From Rhodopseudomonas palustris JSC-3b (GTDB taxonomy: Bacteria > Pseudomonadota > Alphaproteobacteria > Rhizobiales > Xanthobacteraceae): a stretch of DNA of 64,000 bases. Position numbers and translations under genes: made by a program. The stretch is taken from positions 3,162,606-3,226,605 of the forward strand of contig KI632513.1 in the NCBI GenBank assembly GCA_000504425.1, in the 5' to 3' direction. Of this stretch, positions 48,320 to 57,100 are shown piece by piece; positions within the stretch are counted from its first letter, which is position 1; each line of letters opens with the position of its first letter. A model generated the notes under the pieces. That model ran no database searches. It was not told the origin of the DNA and was given only the letters and a program-made list of their open reading frames with translations.

Positions 48320-49018
48320 ATGATCGATGATTCTGCCTGTGGGCTTGCTGCCGTCGAGCAAGAGATCGCCAGAGCCTGTGCCGACGCGAGGCGCGAGCGC
48401 AGCGAAGTCACGCTGATTGCGGTCTCCAAGACGTTTTTCGCCGATGCCATCACCCCGGTGCTGGCGGCCGGGCAGCGTCATTTCGGCGAGAACCGGGTGC
48501 AGGAAGCCAAGTCGAAATGGCCGGCGCTGCGCGAAAACCATCCCGGCACCACGCTGCATCTGATCGGGCCGCTGCAATCCAACAAGGCCAAGGATGCGGT
48601 AGCGCTGTTCGACGCCATTCATTCGGTCGATCGCGACAGCCTGTGCCAGGCGCTCGCCAAGGAACTGCCGCAGCAGGACCGGCTGATCGAGCTGTTCGTG
48701 CAGCTCAACACCGGCGAGGAGCCGCAAAAGGCCGGCATCGCGCCGGCCGAGGCCGATGATTTCATCCGGCGCTGCCGCGAGCAGTATGGCCTGTTGATCT
48801 CCGGGCTGATGTGCATCCCGCCGGTCGATCAGGCGCCGGCGCCGCATTTCGCGCTGACCGCGAAAATCGCCAAGCGCAACGGCCTCACCAAGCTGTCGAT
48901 GGGCATGAGCGCCGATTTCGCGATCGCGATCCAGTTCGGCGCCACCCATGTCCGGGTCGGTTCGGCGATCTTCGGCCATCGCCCGGCCGCCGCGCCGACG
49001 GCGACGCCTGCGGCCTGA
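48320..49018 (+). CDS. yggS: YggS family pyridoxal-phosphate homeostasis protein
   Basis: A 232-residue TIM-barrel PLP-binding protein with no known catalytic activity that balances PLP and amino-acid pools. LIAVSKTFFADAITPVLAAGQRHFGENRVQEAKSKW contains the PLP-binding Lys (VSKT). LHLIGPLQSNKAKDAV and GLMCIPP, and TKLSMGMSADFAIAIQFGATHVRVGSAIFG, are family motifs. It is alone, convergent with the L,D-transpeptidase gene (6 bp apart). Confidence 0.94.
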   Translation: MIDDSACGLAAVEQEIARACADARRERSEVTLIAVSKTFFADAITPVLAAGQRHFGENRVQEAKSKWPALRENHPGTTLHLIGPLQSNKAKDAVALFDAIHSVDRDSLCQALAKELPQQDRLIELFVQLNTGEEPQKAGIAPAEADDFIRRCREQYGLLISGLMCIPPVDQAPAPHFALTAKIAKRNGLTKLSMGMSADFAIAIQFGATHVRVGSAIFGHRPAAAPTATPAA

Positions 49019-49024
49019 CCCGGC

Positions 49025-49591
49025 TCAGCCGATCACGATCCGGGTGCGCGGGCCGATCCGCCGCAGCAATTGCAGCATCGCGCTTTTGCGCATCGCGATG
49101 CAGCCAGCGGTCGGACCAAAATTGTCGCGCGCCAGATGCACGAATACCGCGCTGCCGCGGCCCGCGACCCGCGGCCGCTGGTTGTGATCGATTTCGATAA
49201 TATAATCATAGAGATGATCATCGCGGCGCAGCCGGTCGCCGCTATCGCCGGGCTGCAGCCGGATCGGCTGATTATAATGTCGGTCGGCGGGGTCCTCGCA
49301 CCAGCCATCGCTGGGCGTGATGGCGCGCAGCGGCAGCGTGGTTGCGGGCCGCGGCGCCCGGTCGGCGCGCCACCACAGCCGCAGCGGCCGGAATCGACCG
49401 AGCGGGGTGCCGCCGTCGCCCTCGCGCTTATTGGCGCGGATGCCGCCGCGCCCGAGCGCCACCGGAATGGTCAGCGTTCCGAAACTGAGCCAGCCGCGGC
49501 AGCGGTTACCCGCCGCGGCTCGCACCAGGATCTGCACTGGCGGCCGGCGGCGAGATCGGGATTGGGCGGGGCAGGGCAGCTTGATCTTCAT
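49025..49591 (-). CDS. L,D-transpeptidase family protein (YkuD-like)
   Basis: A 188-residue protein with an L,D-transpeptidase fold. The catalytic signature is recognisable as VFVHLARDNFGPTAGCIAMRKSAM, with His and Cys spaced as in YkuD enzymes. KREGDGGTPLGRFRPLRLWWR is the usual N-terminal strand. No signal peptide is visible at the ATG chosen, which is odd for a peptidoglycan enzyme; small family members of this kind in alphaproteobacteria also often lack an obvious one. The substrate could be peptidoglycan or an outer-membrane protein link; not decided. Confidence 0.82.
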   Translation of the reverse strand: MKIKLPCPAQSRSRRRPPVQILVRAAAGNRCRGWLSFGTLTIPVALGRGGIRANKREGDGGTPLGRFRPLRLWWRADRAPRPATTLPLRAITPSDGWCEDPADRHYNQPIRLQPGDSGDRLRRDDHLYDYIIEIDHNQRPRVAGRGSAVFVHLARDNFGPTAGCIAMRKSAMLQLLRRIGPRTRIVIG

Positions 49592-49605
49592 GCTTCTTCT
49601 GAAAC

Positions 49606-49635
49606 TTGTTTCGAACGCTCACAGACTCGTAAAAT
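49606..49635 (+). promoter_or_regulatory. Candidate sigma-70 promoter for the response regulator
   Basis: TTGTTT (49606-49611) and TAAAAT (49630-49635) with an 18-base spacer, about 140 bp before the start codon. Spacer and -35 sequence are not ideal. Confidence 0.35.
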
Positions 49636-49772
49636 TCGTCGCAGCACAGTTCACAACTGCGGTAACTGTTCCTATCTGCATTCGATAACCCAGCGCTTTC
49701 CAGCCTGGGAGCGCATTGATGGCCGGTCAGCCGTCATGAATGCGTCTCCAGGCCCCGCCTAGAGGACCGCCA

Positions 49773-50456
49773 ATGCCGAACGCACGCAAGATCTTGATCG
49801 TGGATGACGACACCGATCTGCGCGAGGCTCTGGTCGAGCAATTGTCGCTGCACGAGGAGTTCAAGGCGTCCGCGGTCGATACCGGCGCCAAGGGCGTCCA
49901 TGCCGCCAAGTCGGAAGCGCCCGACCTGGTGCTGATGGATGTCGGCCTGCCCGACACCGATGGCCGCGAAGTGGTGCGCAGCCTGCGCAAGGGCGGCTTC
50001 AAGGCGCCGATCATCATGCTCACCGGCCACGACACCGAATCCGACACCATTTTGGGGCTGGAATCCGGCGCCAATGACTATGTGGTCAAGCCGTTCCGGT
50101 TCGCGGTGCTGTTGGCGCGGATCCGTGCCCAGTTGCGCCAGCATGAAGCCAGCGAGGACGCGGTGTTCACCGTCGGGCCGTACAGCTTCCGCCCCGGCTC
50201 CAAGATGCTGACCACCAACACCAAGAAGGTGCGGCTGACCGAGAAGGAAACCGCGATCCTGCGCTTCCTGTATCGCTCGGGGCTGATGCCGGTGTCGCGC
50301 GAGACCTTGCTGCAGGAGGTGTGGGGCTACAATTCCGGCGTCACCACCCACACGCTGGAAACCCACATCTATCGCCTTCGCCAAAAGATTGAGCGCGATG
50401 CCGCCAATCCGGAGATCCTGGTCACCGAAGCCGGTGGATACAAGTTGGTGCCGTGA
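49773..50456 (+). CDS. OmpR-family response regulator, CenR/OtpR-like
   Basis: A 227-residue two-component regulator. The receiver domain has KILIVDDDTDLREAL, the acceptor Asp in LVLMDVGLPDTDG, Thr in IIMLTGHD and Lys in YVVKPFRFAVL. The C-terminal winged helix has RLTEKETAILRFLYRSGLMPVSRETLLQEVWGYNSGVTTHTLETHIYRLRQKIE. The sequence style and the cNMP-binding neighbour resemble CenR (Caulobacter) and OtpR (Brucella), which control the cell envelope. The orthology is my inference. ATG 49773 has AGAGGA 6 bases upstream. There is no kinase gene beside it. Confidence 0.88.
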   Translation: MPNARKILIVDDDTDLREALVEQLSLHEEFKASAVDTGAKGVHAAKSEAPDLVLMDVGLPDTDGREVVRSLRKGGFKAPIIMLTGHDTESDTILGLESGANDYVVKPFRFAVLLARIRAQLRQHEASEDAVFTVGPYSFRPGSKMLTTNTKKVRLTEKETAILRFLYRSGLMPVSRETLLQEVWGYNSGVTTHTLETHIYRLRQKIERDAANPEILVTEAGGYKLVP

Positions 50457-50522
50457 TACGATTCGGCCGACGATTCGTTACTGTGTGGCGAATTCTGAAA
50501 GGGTACGACCAGCCGGTCTTGC

Positions 50523-50969
50523 ATGTCGATTGAAGAAGATGTTGCGCTGTTGGAGCGCGTCCCGACGCTGCAATTGTTGGGCGAGGCTTCGCTGCGCATG
50601 CTTGCGATCGGCTCGGAGCAAAAAGTGCTGGCGCGCGGCGACGTGCTGTTCAAGGCGGGCGATCCGTCCGACGCGGGCTATGTGGTGCAGCGCGGCCTGG
50701 TGCGGATCAGCGACGAAGACGGCAGCCATGTGGTGCTTGCCAAGCCCGGCACGCTGATCGGCGAACTGGCGCTGCTGGTGCCGCTGCCGCGGCCCGCGAC
50801 CGCGGTCGCCGAAGAATATTCCGCGGTGGTTCGGATCGGGCGCAGCTTGTTCCAGCGGGTTCTTGAGGCTGACCCCGCGGCGGCCCGGCGGCTGCGCGAT
50901 GCCTTTGCCGATCGCACCAGCCAGATCGCCAGCGAAATCCTCACCGCCGGCGCCAAGCTCGGCTCGTAG
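50523..50969 (+). CDS. Cyclic-nucleotide-binding domain protein
   Basis: A 148-residue protein consisting of one cNMP-binding domain (LLERVPTLQLLGEASLRMLAIGSEQKVLARGDVLFKAGDPSDAGYVVQRGLVRI). The phosphate-binding cassette is GTLIGELALLVPLPRPATAVAEEYS, with Gly-Glu and Arg/Pro-Ala-Thr-Ala as in CRP. There is no DNA-binding domain, so it cannot be a CRP-like regulator on its own. It follows the CenR/OtpR-like gene by 66 bp in the same direction, as its Brucella counterpart is next to otpR. Confidence 0.88.
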   Translation: MSIEEDVALLERVPTLQLLGEASLRMLAIGSEQKVLARGDVLFKAGDPSDAGYVVQRGLVRISDEDGSHVVLAKPGTLIGELALLVPLPRPATAVAEEYSAVVRIGRSLFQRVLEADPAAARRLRDAFADRTSQIASEILTAGAKLGS

Positions 50970-50995
50970 CGGCGGCCTTCAACATTTCTCGCTTG

Positions 50996-51083
50996 TCATG
51001 GCCGGGCTCGTCCCGGCCATCCACGTCTTTGAACTTGCTCCGCTTTTAAGACGTGGATACCCGCGACAAGCGCGGGTATGACG
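50996..51083 (+). repeat. Palindromic repeat family A, reference-quality copy
   Basis: TCATGGCCGGG-CTCGT-CCCGGCCAT, CCACGTCTTTG ... TTAAGACGTGGAT, CCCGCGACAAGCGCGGG and TATGACGGGG. This copy shows all arms intact and forms two hairpins nested in a larger stem. Confidence 0.85.
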
Positions 51084-51166
51084 GGGCATCGTGGCGTTGC
51101 ACGGCAAGCAGCCCCGCGATCCGCAGTCGTTTGAGACTTCCGCCGAAGCGTCGCTGACGTCGTGTC

Positions 51167-51979
51167 TTACAGCTCAAGCACCGCCGTCACCGGCACGTGG
51201 TCGCTCGGCCGCTCCCAGCCGCGGGCTTCGCGCAGAATCGAAAAATCCTGCACGCTGCCGCGCAGCGCCGGTGACACCCAGATGTGGTCGAGCCGACGGC
51301 CGCGATTGCCGACCGTCCAATCGGCGGCGCGATAGCTCCACCACGTATAGACCTTCTGATCGAGCGGGATGCGATCGCGCGCCACGTCGATCCAATTGCC
51401 GTGCTGCTGGGCGGCGAGCAGCTTTTCGCATTCGATCGGGGTATGCGACACCACTTTGAGTAGCTGCTTATGCGACCAGACGTCGTGCTCATGCGGCGCG
51501 ACGTTGAGATCGCCGACCAGAATGTGCCGTTGATCGCCTTGCGGATGCAGCGGCGCGCACGCGCGGATCTCATCGAGAAACGACAGCTTGTGCTTGAACT
51601 TCGGATTGAGCTCGGGGTCAGGTACGTCGCCGCCGGCCGGCACGTAGAAATTATGCAGCACCAGCGGTTCGCGGGTGGTCTCTGCGGCGAACGACACCGA
51701 GATGTGCCGCGAATCGAGATTGTCGCAGAAGCTGCGGATATTGCTGTCAGCGAAGGGCAGCTTCGAGACTACCGCGACGCCGTGATAACCCTTCTGGCCG
51801 TTGAGCGCGATGTGCTCATAGCCGAGCCGGCGAAACTGTTTGAGCGGAAAGGCGTCGTCGGGGCATTTGGTTTCCTGCAGGCACAGCACGTCGGGCTGCT
51901 GAACCTTCAAGAATTTCGCCACCAGGTCGATGCGCAGCCGCACCGAATTGATATTCCAGGTCGAGAGCGTGAAGCGCAT
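51167..51979 (-). CDS. xthA: Exodeoxyribonuclease III
   Basis: XthA (270 aa) is a metal-dependent 3'-5' exonuclease and AP endonuclease for base-excision repair. The start MRFTLSTWNINSVRLR contains the Asn metal ligand, and PDVLCLQETKCPDDAFP the Glu. HNFYVPAGGDVP, GDLNVAPHEHDVW and RRLDHIWVSPAL ... SDHVPV with the catalytic Asp-His pair complete the active site. ATG 51979 fits the family; the frame is open a little further. It follows lolA by about 100 bp on the same strand. Confidence 0.96.
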   Translation of the reverse strand: MRFTLSTWNINSVRLRIDLVAKFLKVQQPDVLCLQETKCPDDAFPLKQFRRLGYEHIALNGQKGYHGVAVVSKLPFADSNIRSFCDNLDSRHISVSFAAETTREPLVLHNFYVPAGGDVPDPELNPKFKHKLSFLDEIRACAPLHPQGDQRHILVGDLNVAPHEHDVWSHKQLLKVVSHTPIECEKLLAAQQHGNWIDVARDRIPLDQKVYTWWSYRAADWTVGNRGRRLDHIWVSPALRGSVQDFSILREARGWERPSDHVPVTAVLEL

Positions 51980-52077
51980 GACAATCTGCAAGAGACGGCG
52001 CGCAGCAATCACGCTGAGCGGCGCAAAACCGTTGCGCGGCTCAATTCGGTCTCGAGGGTGTGAGGACCGAAGCGGTG

Positions 52078-52947
52078 CTAGCCAGGCGGCGTCGCGTAGT
52101 TGGTGAAGTCGATCTTGAACATCGACGGGTCGGGCTTTCTGGTGGTGTCGAGATTATAGACCGCCACGGTGGTGTCGTAACCCTGCGGATCGGTGACGGT
52201 CCACTGTTTGAGCTGGCCGTCTTTGGTGCCGATCATCAAGAGTAAGCGACTGGTGCCGACCATCACCTGCTTCTCTTCGATCACCACCGAGATGTACAGC
52301 TCATCGGCGGTGACGCTGACCACATTGGTGTCGCGCAAAAGATCGATGCGGTCGGACAAAAGATAGCGCAGCGGCGTCTGCGACAGCGGATAGATGTCCT
52401 GGGTCGCGAGCTTGCGATCGCGCACCGCGACCGAGGAGCCGTCGGCGACGATCGCGATCGGCGAGGGCTCGTCATATTCGAAACGCACCTTGCCGGGCTT
52501 CTGGATATAGAAGTCGCCCTTGGTGCGGCTGCCATCCGGGCCGACCTGCACGAAATTGCCGACCAGGGTCTGCAGCGACGACAGATAGGCGCTGACGCGC
52601 GCGGCCTGCGCCTTCTGCGTGCTGTCGAAAGTGGTGAACAGGCTGGAGGGCGAGTGGCGGCGCGGATCGGGAATCACCGGCTCCGGCGGCACGGCGCTGC
52701 TGCTTCCGGTCACGGCCGGCGCTGCGCGCGGCGCCGGCGCGGCATGGGCGGCGCCAGCGGTCGAAAATTGCAGATCGTCGCGTGCTTTCGGCGCCGGCCT
52801 CGGCACCGGCACGTTTTCCGCTGCAGCCGGCGCCAGCAACAGCCCGAGCGCAACCCCCGCCGCCAGCGTCAAGCGCCAGGCGCCCTGGGTCCGGCCCGGC
52901 ACGGCATGGCCCGGGCTGGAATCGCTGCTGGTCAGATCGCTGCTCAA
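52078..52947 (-). CDS. lolA: Outer-membrane lipoprotein carrier protein LolA family
   Basis: LolA shuttles lipoproteins across the periplasm. A signal peptide (WRLTLAAGVALGLLLAPAAAE) is followed by a Pro/Ala-rich linker, then the LolA domain from about residue 100: ARVSAYLSSLQTLVGNFVQVGPDGSRTKGDFYIQKPGKVRFEYDEPSPIAIVADG, typical of alphaproteobacterial LolA. The linker of about 60 residues is longer than in E. coli. Start uncertain: TTG at 52947 is favoured (289 aa) because AGGA lies upstream; the frame is open into the ftsK end (53091). Confidence 0.88.
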   Translation of the reverse strand: MSSDLTSSDSSPGHAVPGRTQGAWRLTLAAGVALGLLLAPAAAENVPVPRPAPKARDDLQFSTAGAAHAAPAPRAAPAVTGSSSAVPPEPVIPDPRRHSPSSLFTTFDSTQKAQAARVSAYLSSLQTLVGNFVQVGPDGSRTKGDFYIQKPGKVRFEYDEPSPIAIVADGSSVAVRDRKLATQDIYPLSQTPLRYLLSDRIDLLRDTNVVSVTADELYISVVIEEKQVMVGTSRLLLMIGTKDGQLKQWTVTDPQGYDTTVAVYNLDTTRKPDPSMFKIDFTNYATPPG

Positions 52948-53077
52948 AATCCGGTCCTGTTCAACGGCGACGCATGCTGCGCCAGAGATCTCCCGCCGAG
53001 CCGCTACGGCAATGCTGTGGCGATTTCGGGACTGCGGCCCCCGAGGAGATATCGACGCCATCACTGAACCCGCCTTG

Positions 53078-55552
53078 TCAGAACCCGCCATCGTCTTCAG
53101 CGATCAGAATTTCACGCTTGCCGGCATGGTTGGCTTGGCCGACGATGCCCTCTTGTTCCATGCGTTCCATCAACGACGCGGCGCGGTTATAGCCGATCTG
53201 CAGCCGGCGCTGAATATAACTGGTGGAGGCTTTGCGGTCGCGTTTCACAATCGCCACCGCTTGGCTGAACAGGTCGCCATCGCCGCCGCCGCCCATGCCG
53301 GTGGAATCGAACACCGCGCCATCTTCCTCGCCCGGTTCTTCGGCGGTGACCGCCTCGAGATATTCCGGCGAGCCCTGCGCCTTCAGGTGTTTGACGACCT
53401 TCTCGACTTCCTCGTCCGACACGAACGGGCCGTGCACACGCGAGATCCGGCCGCCGCCGGCCATATAGAGCATGTCGCCCTGGCCGAGCAGCTGTTCGGC
53501 GCCCATCTCGCCCAAAATGGTGCGGCTGTCGATTTTCGAGGTGACCTGGAACGAGATGCGGGTCGGGAAGTTCGCCTTGATGGTGCCGGTGATCACGTCC
53601 ACTGACGGCCGCTGCGTTGCCAGGATGACGTGCAGACCGGCAGCGCGCGCCATCTGCGCGAGCCGCTGCACCGCGCCTTCGATGTCCTTGCCCGCGACCA
53701 TCATCAGGTCGGCCATTTCGTCGACGATGATGACGATGTAGGGCAGCGGCTCCAGATCGAGCTTTTCTTCCTCGTAGATCGCCTTGCCGGTTTCCTTGTC
53801 GAAGCCGGTATGCACGGTGCGGGTCAGTTCCTCGCCGCGCGCTTTGGCTTCGCCGAGCCGGTTGTTGTAGCCGTCGATGTTGCGCACGCCGAGCTTGGCC
53901 ATCTTCTTGTAGCGCTCTTCCATCTCGCGCACGGCCCATTTCAGCGCGACGACGGCCTTCTTGGGATCGGTGACCACCGGGGTCAAAAGGTGCGGAATGC
54001 CGTCATAGACCGACAATTCCAGCATCTTCGGATCGACCATGATCAACCGGCACTGATCGGGGCGCAGCCGATAGACCAGGCTGAGAATCATGGTGTTGAT
54101 CGCCACCGATTTACCGGAGCCGGTGGTACCGGCGATCAGCAGATGCGGCATGCGCGCCAGATCGACGATGATCGATTCGCCGCCGATGTTCTTGCCGAGG
54201 CACAGCGGCAGCTTGTGCACCGTCTCGTTGCTGTCCTTCATGCTCAGCAATTCGCGCAGATACACTTTTTCGCGATGCGGATTGGGCAGCTCGATGCCGA
54301 TCGCATTGCGACCCGGCACCACCGCGACGCGCGCCGACAGCGCGCTCATCGACCGGGCGATGTCGTCGGCGAGGCCGATCACGCGCGACGATTTGATGCC
54401 CGGTGCGGGCTCGAGTTCGTACAGCGTCACCACCGGGCCGGGATGGGCCTTGATGATCTCGCCGCGCACGCCGAAATCCTGCAGCACACCTTCCAGCGCG
54501 CGCGAATTGGTTTCCAGCTCGGTCTTGCTGAGCGGCTGGCGATCGGCGGCGCGCGGCGCGCTCAAAACCGCCACCGGCGGCAGCTCGAACCGGCTGGCCG
54601 GCTTGCGGGCCGGCTGACGGGAAGCGGCCTTTTTGCGCGGCGCCCGCACCACCGGCGGCTCGTCGTCTTCGTCTTCTTCGTCGTCGCGGCCGTCGTCAGC
54701 CGCGCGGATATAGGTCTCGTCCTCGAGCCCGCGCGGATCGTCGGCCTGCGGCGCGATCGAGGGGCTCGGGCGCACGCCGAGCACCGGCTCCTGGCGCTCG
54801 AAACCGGCGGACCGGCCGCTCGGGGCGCTCGACACCAGCGCGCGGTATCCAAGTGTGGCAAGTCGGGTCATCCGCGCCTTCAGGCTCATCGCGGCATGCA
54901 CCACCCAGCCGAGCAAGGCCGAGCCGCCGTCGCGGTCGTCGTCGAGATCAAGCGGCGAGTCGTCGGTCTCGATCGGGGTCGGTTCCGGCTCGCGGGCGCC
55001 AAATCCGCAGGCGACCAGGAAACAGCCGACCATGGCGACGGCGAAAATGCTGCCGAGCACGATCCGGTACAAAAACCCGGGCGGGCCGAACACCACGGCC
55101 GGGGTTCGCACCAAGGCATCGCCGACCACGCCGCCGATCCCGGTGGGCAGCGGCCAGGTGCCGACCGGCGGGAAGCAGCTGGCGAGGCCCGAGGCGATCG
55201 CGGTGCCGAGAATCCAGGCGGCAATGCGCAGCGCCTCGCGGTCGAACGGCCGGTGCATCATCATGCGCCAGCCCCACACCGCGACGGTGAGCACGGTCAT
55301 GATCGCGCCGAGCCCGAGGATCTGCATGGCGAGATCGGCGCCGATCGCGCCGGGATAGCCGAGGAAATTGTTGATCTTGCGCGAGGTGGCGTGGCTGAGG
55401 CTCGGGTCCTGCACCGACCAGCTCATCAGCGCGGCGGCGGCGGCGACCGCCACCCCGACCAGACTGAGACCCGTCAGCTCACGCAGCCGCCGCGCCAGCA
55501 TTTCGCGGATGCTGTGCGGCAGGTGGGCGACCAGTGGAATGACCCGCTCCAT
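53078..55552 (-). CDS. ftsK: DNA translocase FtsK
   Basis: FtsK (about 824 aa) pumps DNA at the division septum and activates dimer resolution. The N-terminal part has four predicted membrane helices (residues about 28-48, 72-100, 115-130, 165-190). A disordered acidic linker ([15 protein letters not shown]) follows, then the motor with Walker [19 protein letters not shown] and Walker [17 protein letters not shown]-terminal gamma winged helix ([29 protein letters not shown]) reads KOPS. It is 3 bp after the aminotransferase stop, or overlapping it if the GTG at 55567 is used; ATG 55552 has GAGGA 8 bases upstream. Confidence 0.96.
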   Translation of the reverse strand: MERVIPLVAHLPHSIREMLARRLRELTGLSLVGVAVAAAAALMSWSVQDPSLSHATSRKINNFLGYPGAIGADLAMQILGLGAIMTVLTVAVWGWRMMMHRPFDREALRIAAWILGTAIASGLASCFPPVGTWPLPTGIGGVVGDALVRTPAVVFGPPGFLYRIVLGSIFAVAMVGCFLVACGFGAREPEPTPIETDDSPLDLDDDRDGGSALLGWVVHAAMSLKARMTRLATLGYRALVSSAPSGRSAGFERQEPVLGVRPSPSIAPQADDPRGLEDETYIRAADDGRDDEEDEDDEPPVVRAPRKKAASRQPARKPASRFELPPVAVLSAPRAADRQPLSKTELETNSRALEGVLQDFGVRGEIIKAHPGPVVTLYELEPAPGIKSSRVIGLADDIARSMSALSARVAVVPGRNAIGIELPNPHREKVYLRELLSMKDSNETVHKLPLCLGKNIGGESIIVDLARMPHLLIAGTTGSGKSVAINTMILSLVYRLRPDQCRLIMVDPKMLELSVYDGIPHLLTPVVTDPKKAVVALKWAVREMEERYKKMAKLGVRNIDGYNNRLGEAKARGEELTRTVHTGFDKETGKAIYEEEKLDLEPLPYIVIIVDEMADLMMVAGKDIEGAVQRLAQMARAAGLHVILATQRPSVDVITGTIKANFPTRISFQVTSKIDSRTILGEMGAEQLLGQGDMLYMAGGGRISRVHGPFVSDEEVEKVVKHLKAQGSPEYLEAVTAEEPGEEDGAVFDSTGMGGGGDGDLFSQAVAIVKRDRKASTSYIQRRLQIGYNRAASLMERMEQEGIVGQANHAGKREILIAEDDGGF

Positions 55553-55563
55553 CGTCGCCATCC

Positions 55564-56796
55564 TCACCGCGCCGCCGTGCGATCGAGCACTTGCACCATG
55601 CGCAGCAGCGCCTGCTCCGTGGTGGCGGGGTCCTGGACCATCGCCACCCGGATATAGCCGGCGCCGGGATTGCGGCCGTCGGCCTGGGCGCGCGCCAGAT
55701 AGCTGCCCGGCACCACGCGCACGCCGCCTTCCTTGAACAGCCGCACGGTGGCGACCTCATCGCCGCCCTGCGCCGACACATCCAGCCATAGGCAGAAGCC
55801 GCCGGCCGGCCGGCGATAGCCATAGCGCGTGCCGAGGATCTGGTCGGCGAGGTCGAATTTCTGCCGGTACAGGTCGCGATTGTGCTCGACATGGCTCTCG
55901 TCGTCATAGGCGGCGATCGCGACATGCTGCAGCGGCACCGGCACCTGCGGCGCGGCGACGTTGCGCAATTCGTGGAACACGCTGAGGAATTTGCGGTCGC
56001 CCGCGGCAAAGCCGACCCGCAGGCCCGGCAGATTGGAGCGCTTGGACAGCGATTGGAACGCGACCACCTGGGCGAAATCGGGCCCGGCGACTTCCAGCAT
56101 GCTGCCCGGCGGCTGGCCGGTATAAATCTCGGAATAGCATTCGTCGGCCAGCACCATGAAGCCATAGCGGTCGGCGAGCGCCTTCAGTCTGGCAAAATAG
56201 TCGCGCGAGGCGACCGCGCCCTGCGGATTGGCCGGCGAGGCCAGATAGAGCGCCACCGTGCGCTGCAACGTCGCGGCGTCGAGCGCGTCGAGATCGGGCA
56301 GAAAGCCGGTGGCCGCGGTGGTCGGCATGAACACCGGCTCGCAGCCGGCGGCACGGGCGCCGGCGCCATAGGCCGGATAAAATGGATTCGGCATCAGGAT
56401 CGCCGGCGGGCCACTGCGCGGCGGCACGTAGCGCATCGCGGCCAGCGCCGCCAGAAACAGCCCTTCGCGGCTGCCATTGAGCACCAGCACTTCGCTGTCC
56501 GGGTCAACCGGACGCGGCAGGGCGAAGCGGCGGCCAAGCCAGGCCGCTGCGGTCTGGCGGAACGGCTCGATGCCCTTGGCCATCGGGTAGCGGCCGAATT
56601 CGGCAATATGCTGCGCCAAAACTTCGCCGACGAATGGCGGCAGCGCGTGCTGCGGCTCGCCGAGCGACAGGTTGATCAGCGGCAGACCGGGTTGATGCGG
56701 CGCCAACAGCTCGGTGAGCCGAGCGAAGGGTGAGCGTTCGTCGCCGGATGGGCTGCCGGCCCCCAGCGCAACGCGGGATGAAGCGATCATAACCAT
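55564..56796 (-). CDS. PLP-dependent aminotransferase class I/II (DapC-like)
   Basis: A 410-residue type I fold aminotransferase. The PLP-binding Lys is in [17 protein letters not shown], with NPQGAV, SPANPQG and DECYSEIY supporting. The [12 protein letters not shown] motif is common in N-succinyldiaminopimelate aminotransferases (DapC), so a lysine/peptidoglycan role is likely, but related enzymes use other amino donors. It is cotranscribed with ftsK. ATG at 56796; the next Met lies two residues later. Confidence 0.85.
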   Translation of the reverse strand: MVMIASSRVALGAGSPSGDERSPFARLTELLAPHQPGLPLINLSLGEPQHALPPFVGEVLAQHIAEFGRYPMAKGIEPFRQTAAAWLGRRFALPRPVDPDSEVLVLNGSREGLFLAALAAMRYVPPRSGPPAILMPNPFYPAYGAGARAAGCEPVFMPTTAATGFLPDLDALDAATLQRTVALYLASPANPQGAVASRDYFARLKALADRYGFMVLADECYSEIYTGQPPGSMLEVAGPDFAQVVAFQSLSKRSNLPGLRVGFAAGDRKFLSVFHELRNVAAPQVPVPLQHVAIAAYDDESHVEHNRDLYRQKFDLADQILGTRYGYRRPAGGFCLWLDVSAQGGDEVATVRLFKEGGVRVVPGSYLARAQADGRNPGAGYIRVAMVQDPATTEQALLRMVQVLDRTAAR

Positions 56797-56999
56797 CAGG
56801 AAGCGCCAGCACTTTTTACGGGCGTCGATCGCTCGCGGATCGATCGGAAACGGATCAGATCACCATAGATAGGGCGAGGTTAAGACGCGATTAACCATCG
56901 GCCGGCGCCCGGCATCGAACGAGCACGGCATTGCGCGCGCCACGGTCGCGCGCAATGGCGGGCAGGGGGCTCGGCGCGTTTTCAAGAACAAGTGTCCGC

Positions 57000-57032
57000 A
57001 AAGAAAAAGGGCCCCAGCTTGCGCTGGAGCCC
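57000..57032 (-). terminator. Rho-independent terminator after amtB
   Basis: On the minus strand GGGCTCCAGC and GCTGGGGCCC (57032-57023 and 57018-57009) form a 10-bp stem with one mismatch around a GCAA tetraloop, followed by TTTTTCTTT. Confidence 0.85.
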
Positions 57033-57033
57033 T

Positions 57034-57094
57034 GCTCCGGATCGGACGTTTGCCGGGTCGTTGTCCGATCCGGAGCTACCGGCCGAAGCCGGTA
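57034..57094 (-). promoter_or_regulatory. Two further hairpins in the amtB 3' untranslated region
   Basis: A perfect 14-bp inverted repeat GCTCCGGATCGGAC (57034-57047) and GTCCGATCCGGAGC (57063-57076) encloses a 15-base loop. Directly before it in the transcript, TACCGGC-CGAA-GCCGGTA (57077-57094) forms a 7-bp stem. With the terminator this makes three consecutive hairpins between the stop codon and the end of the RNA. Confidence 0.8.
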
Positions 57095-57100
57095 AGCTAG

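Noticed and set aside
53630-55657. A 675-codon open frame antisense to ftsK
   Set aside because: Same compositional artefact; no domain, no ribosome binding site, and ftsK is complete opposite it.
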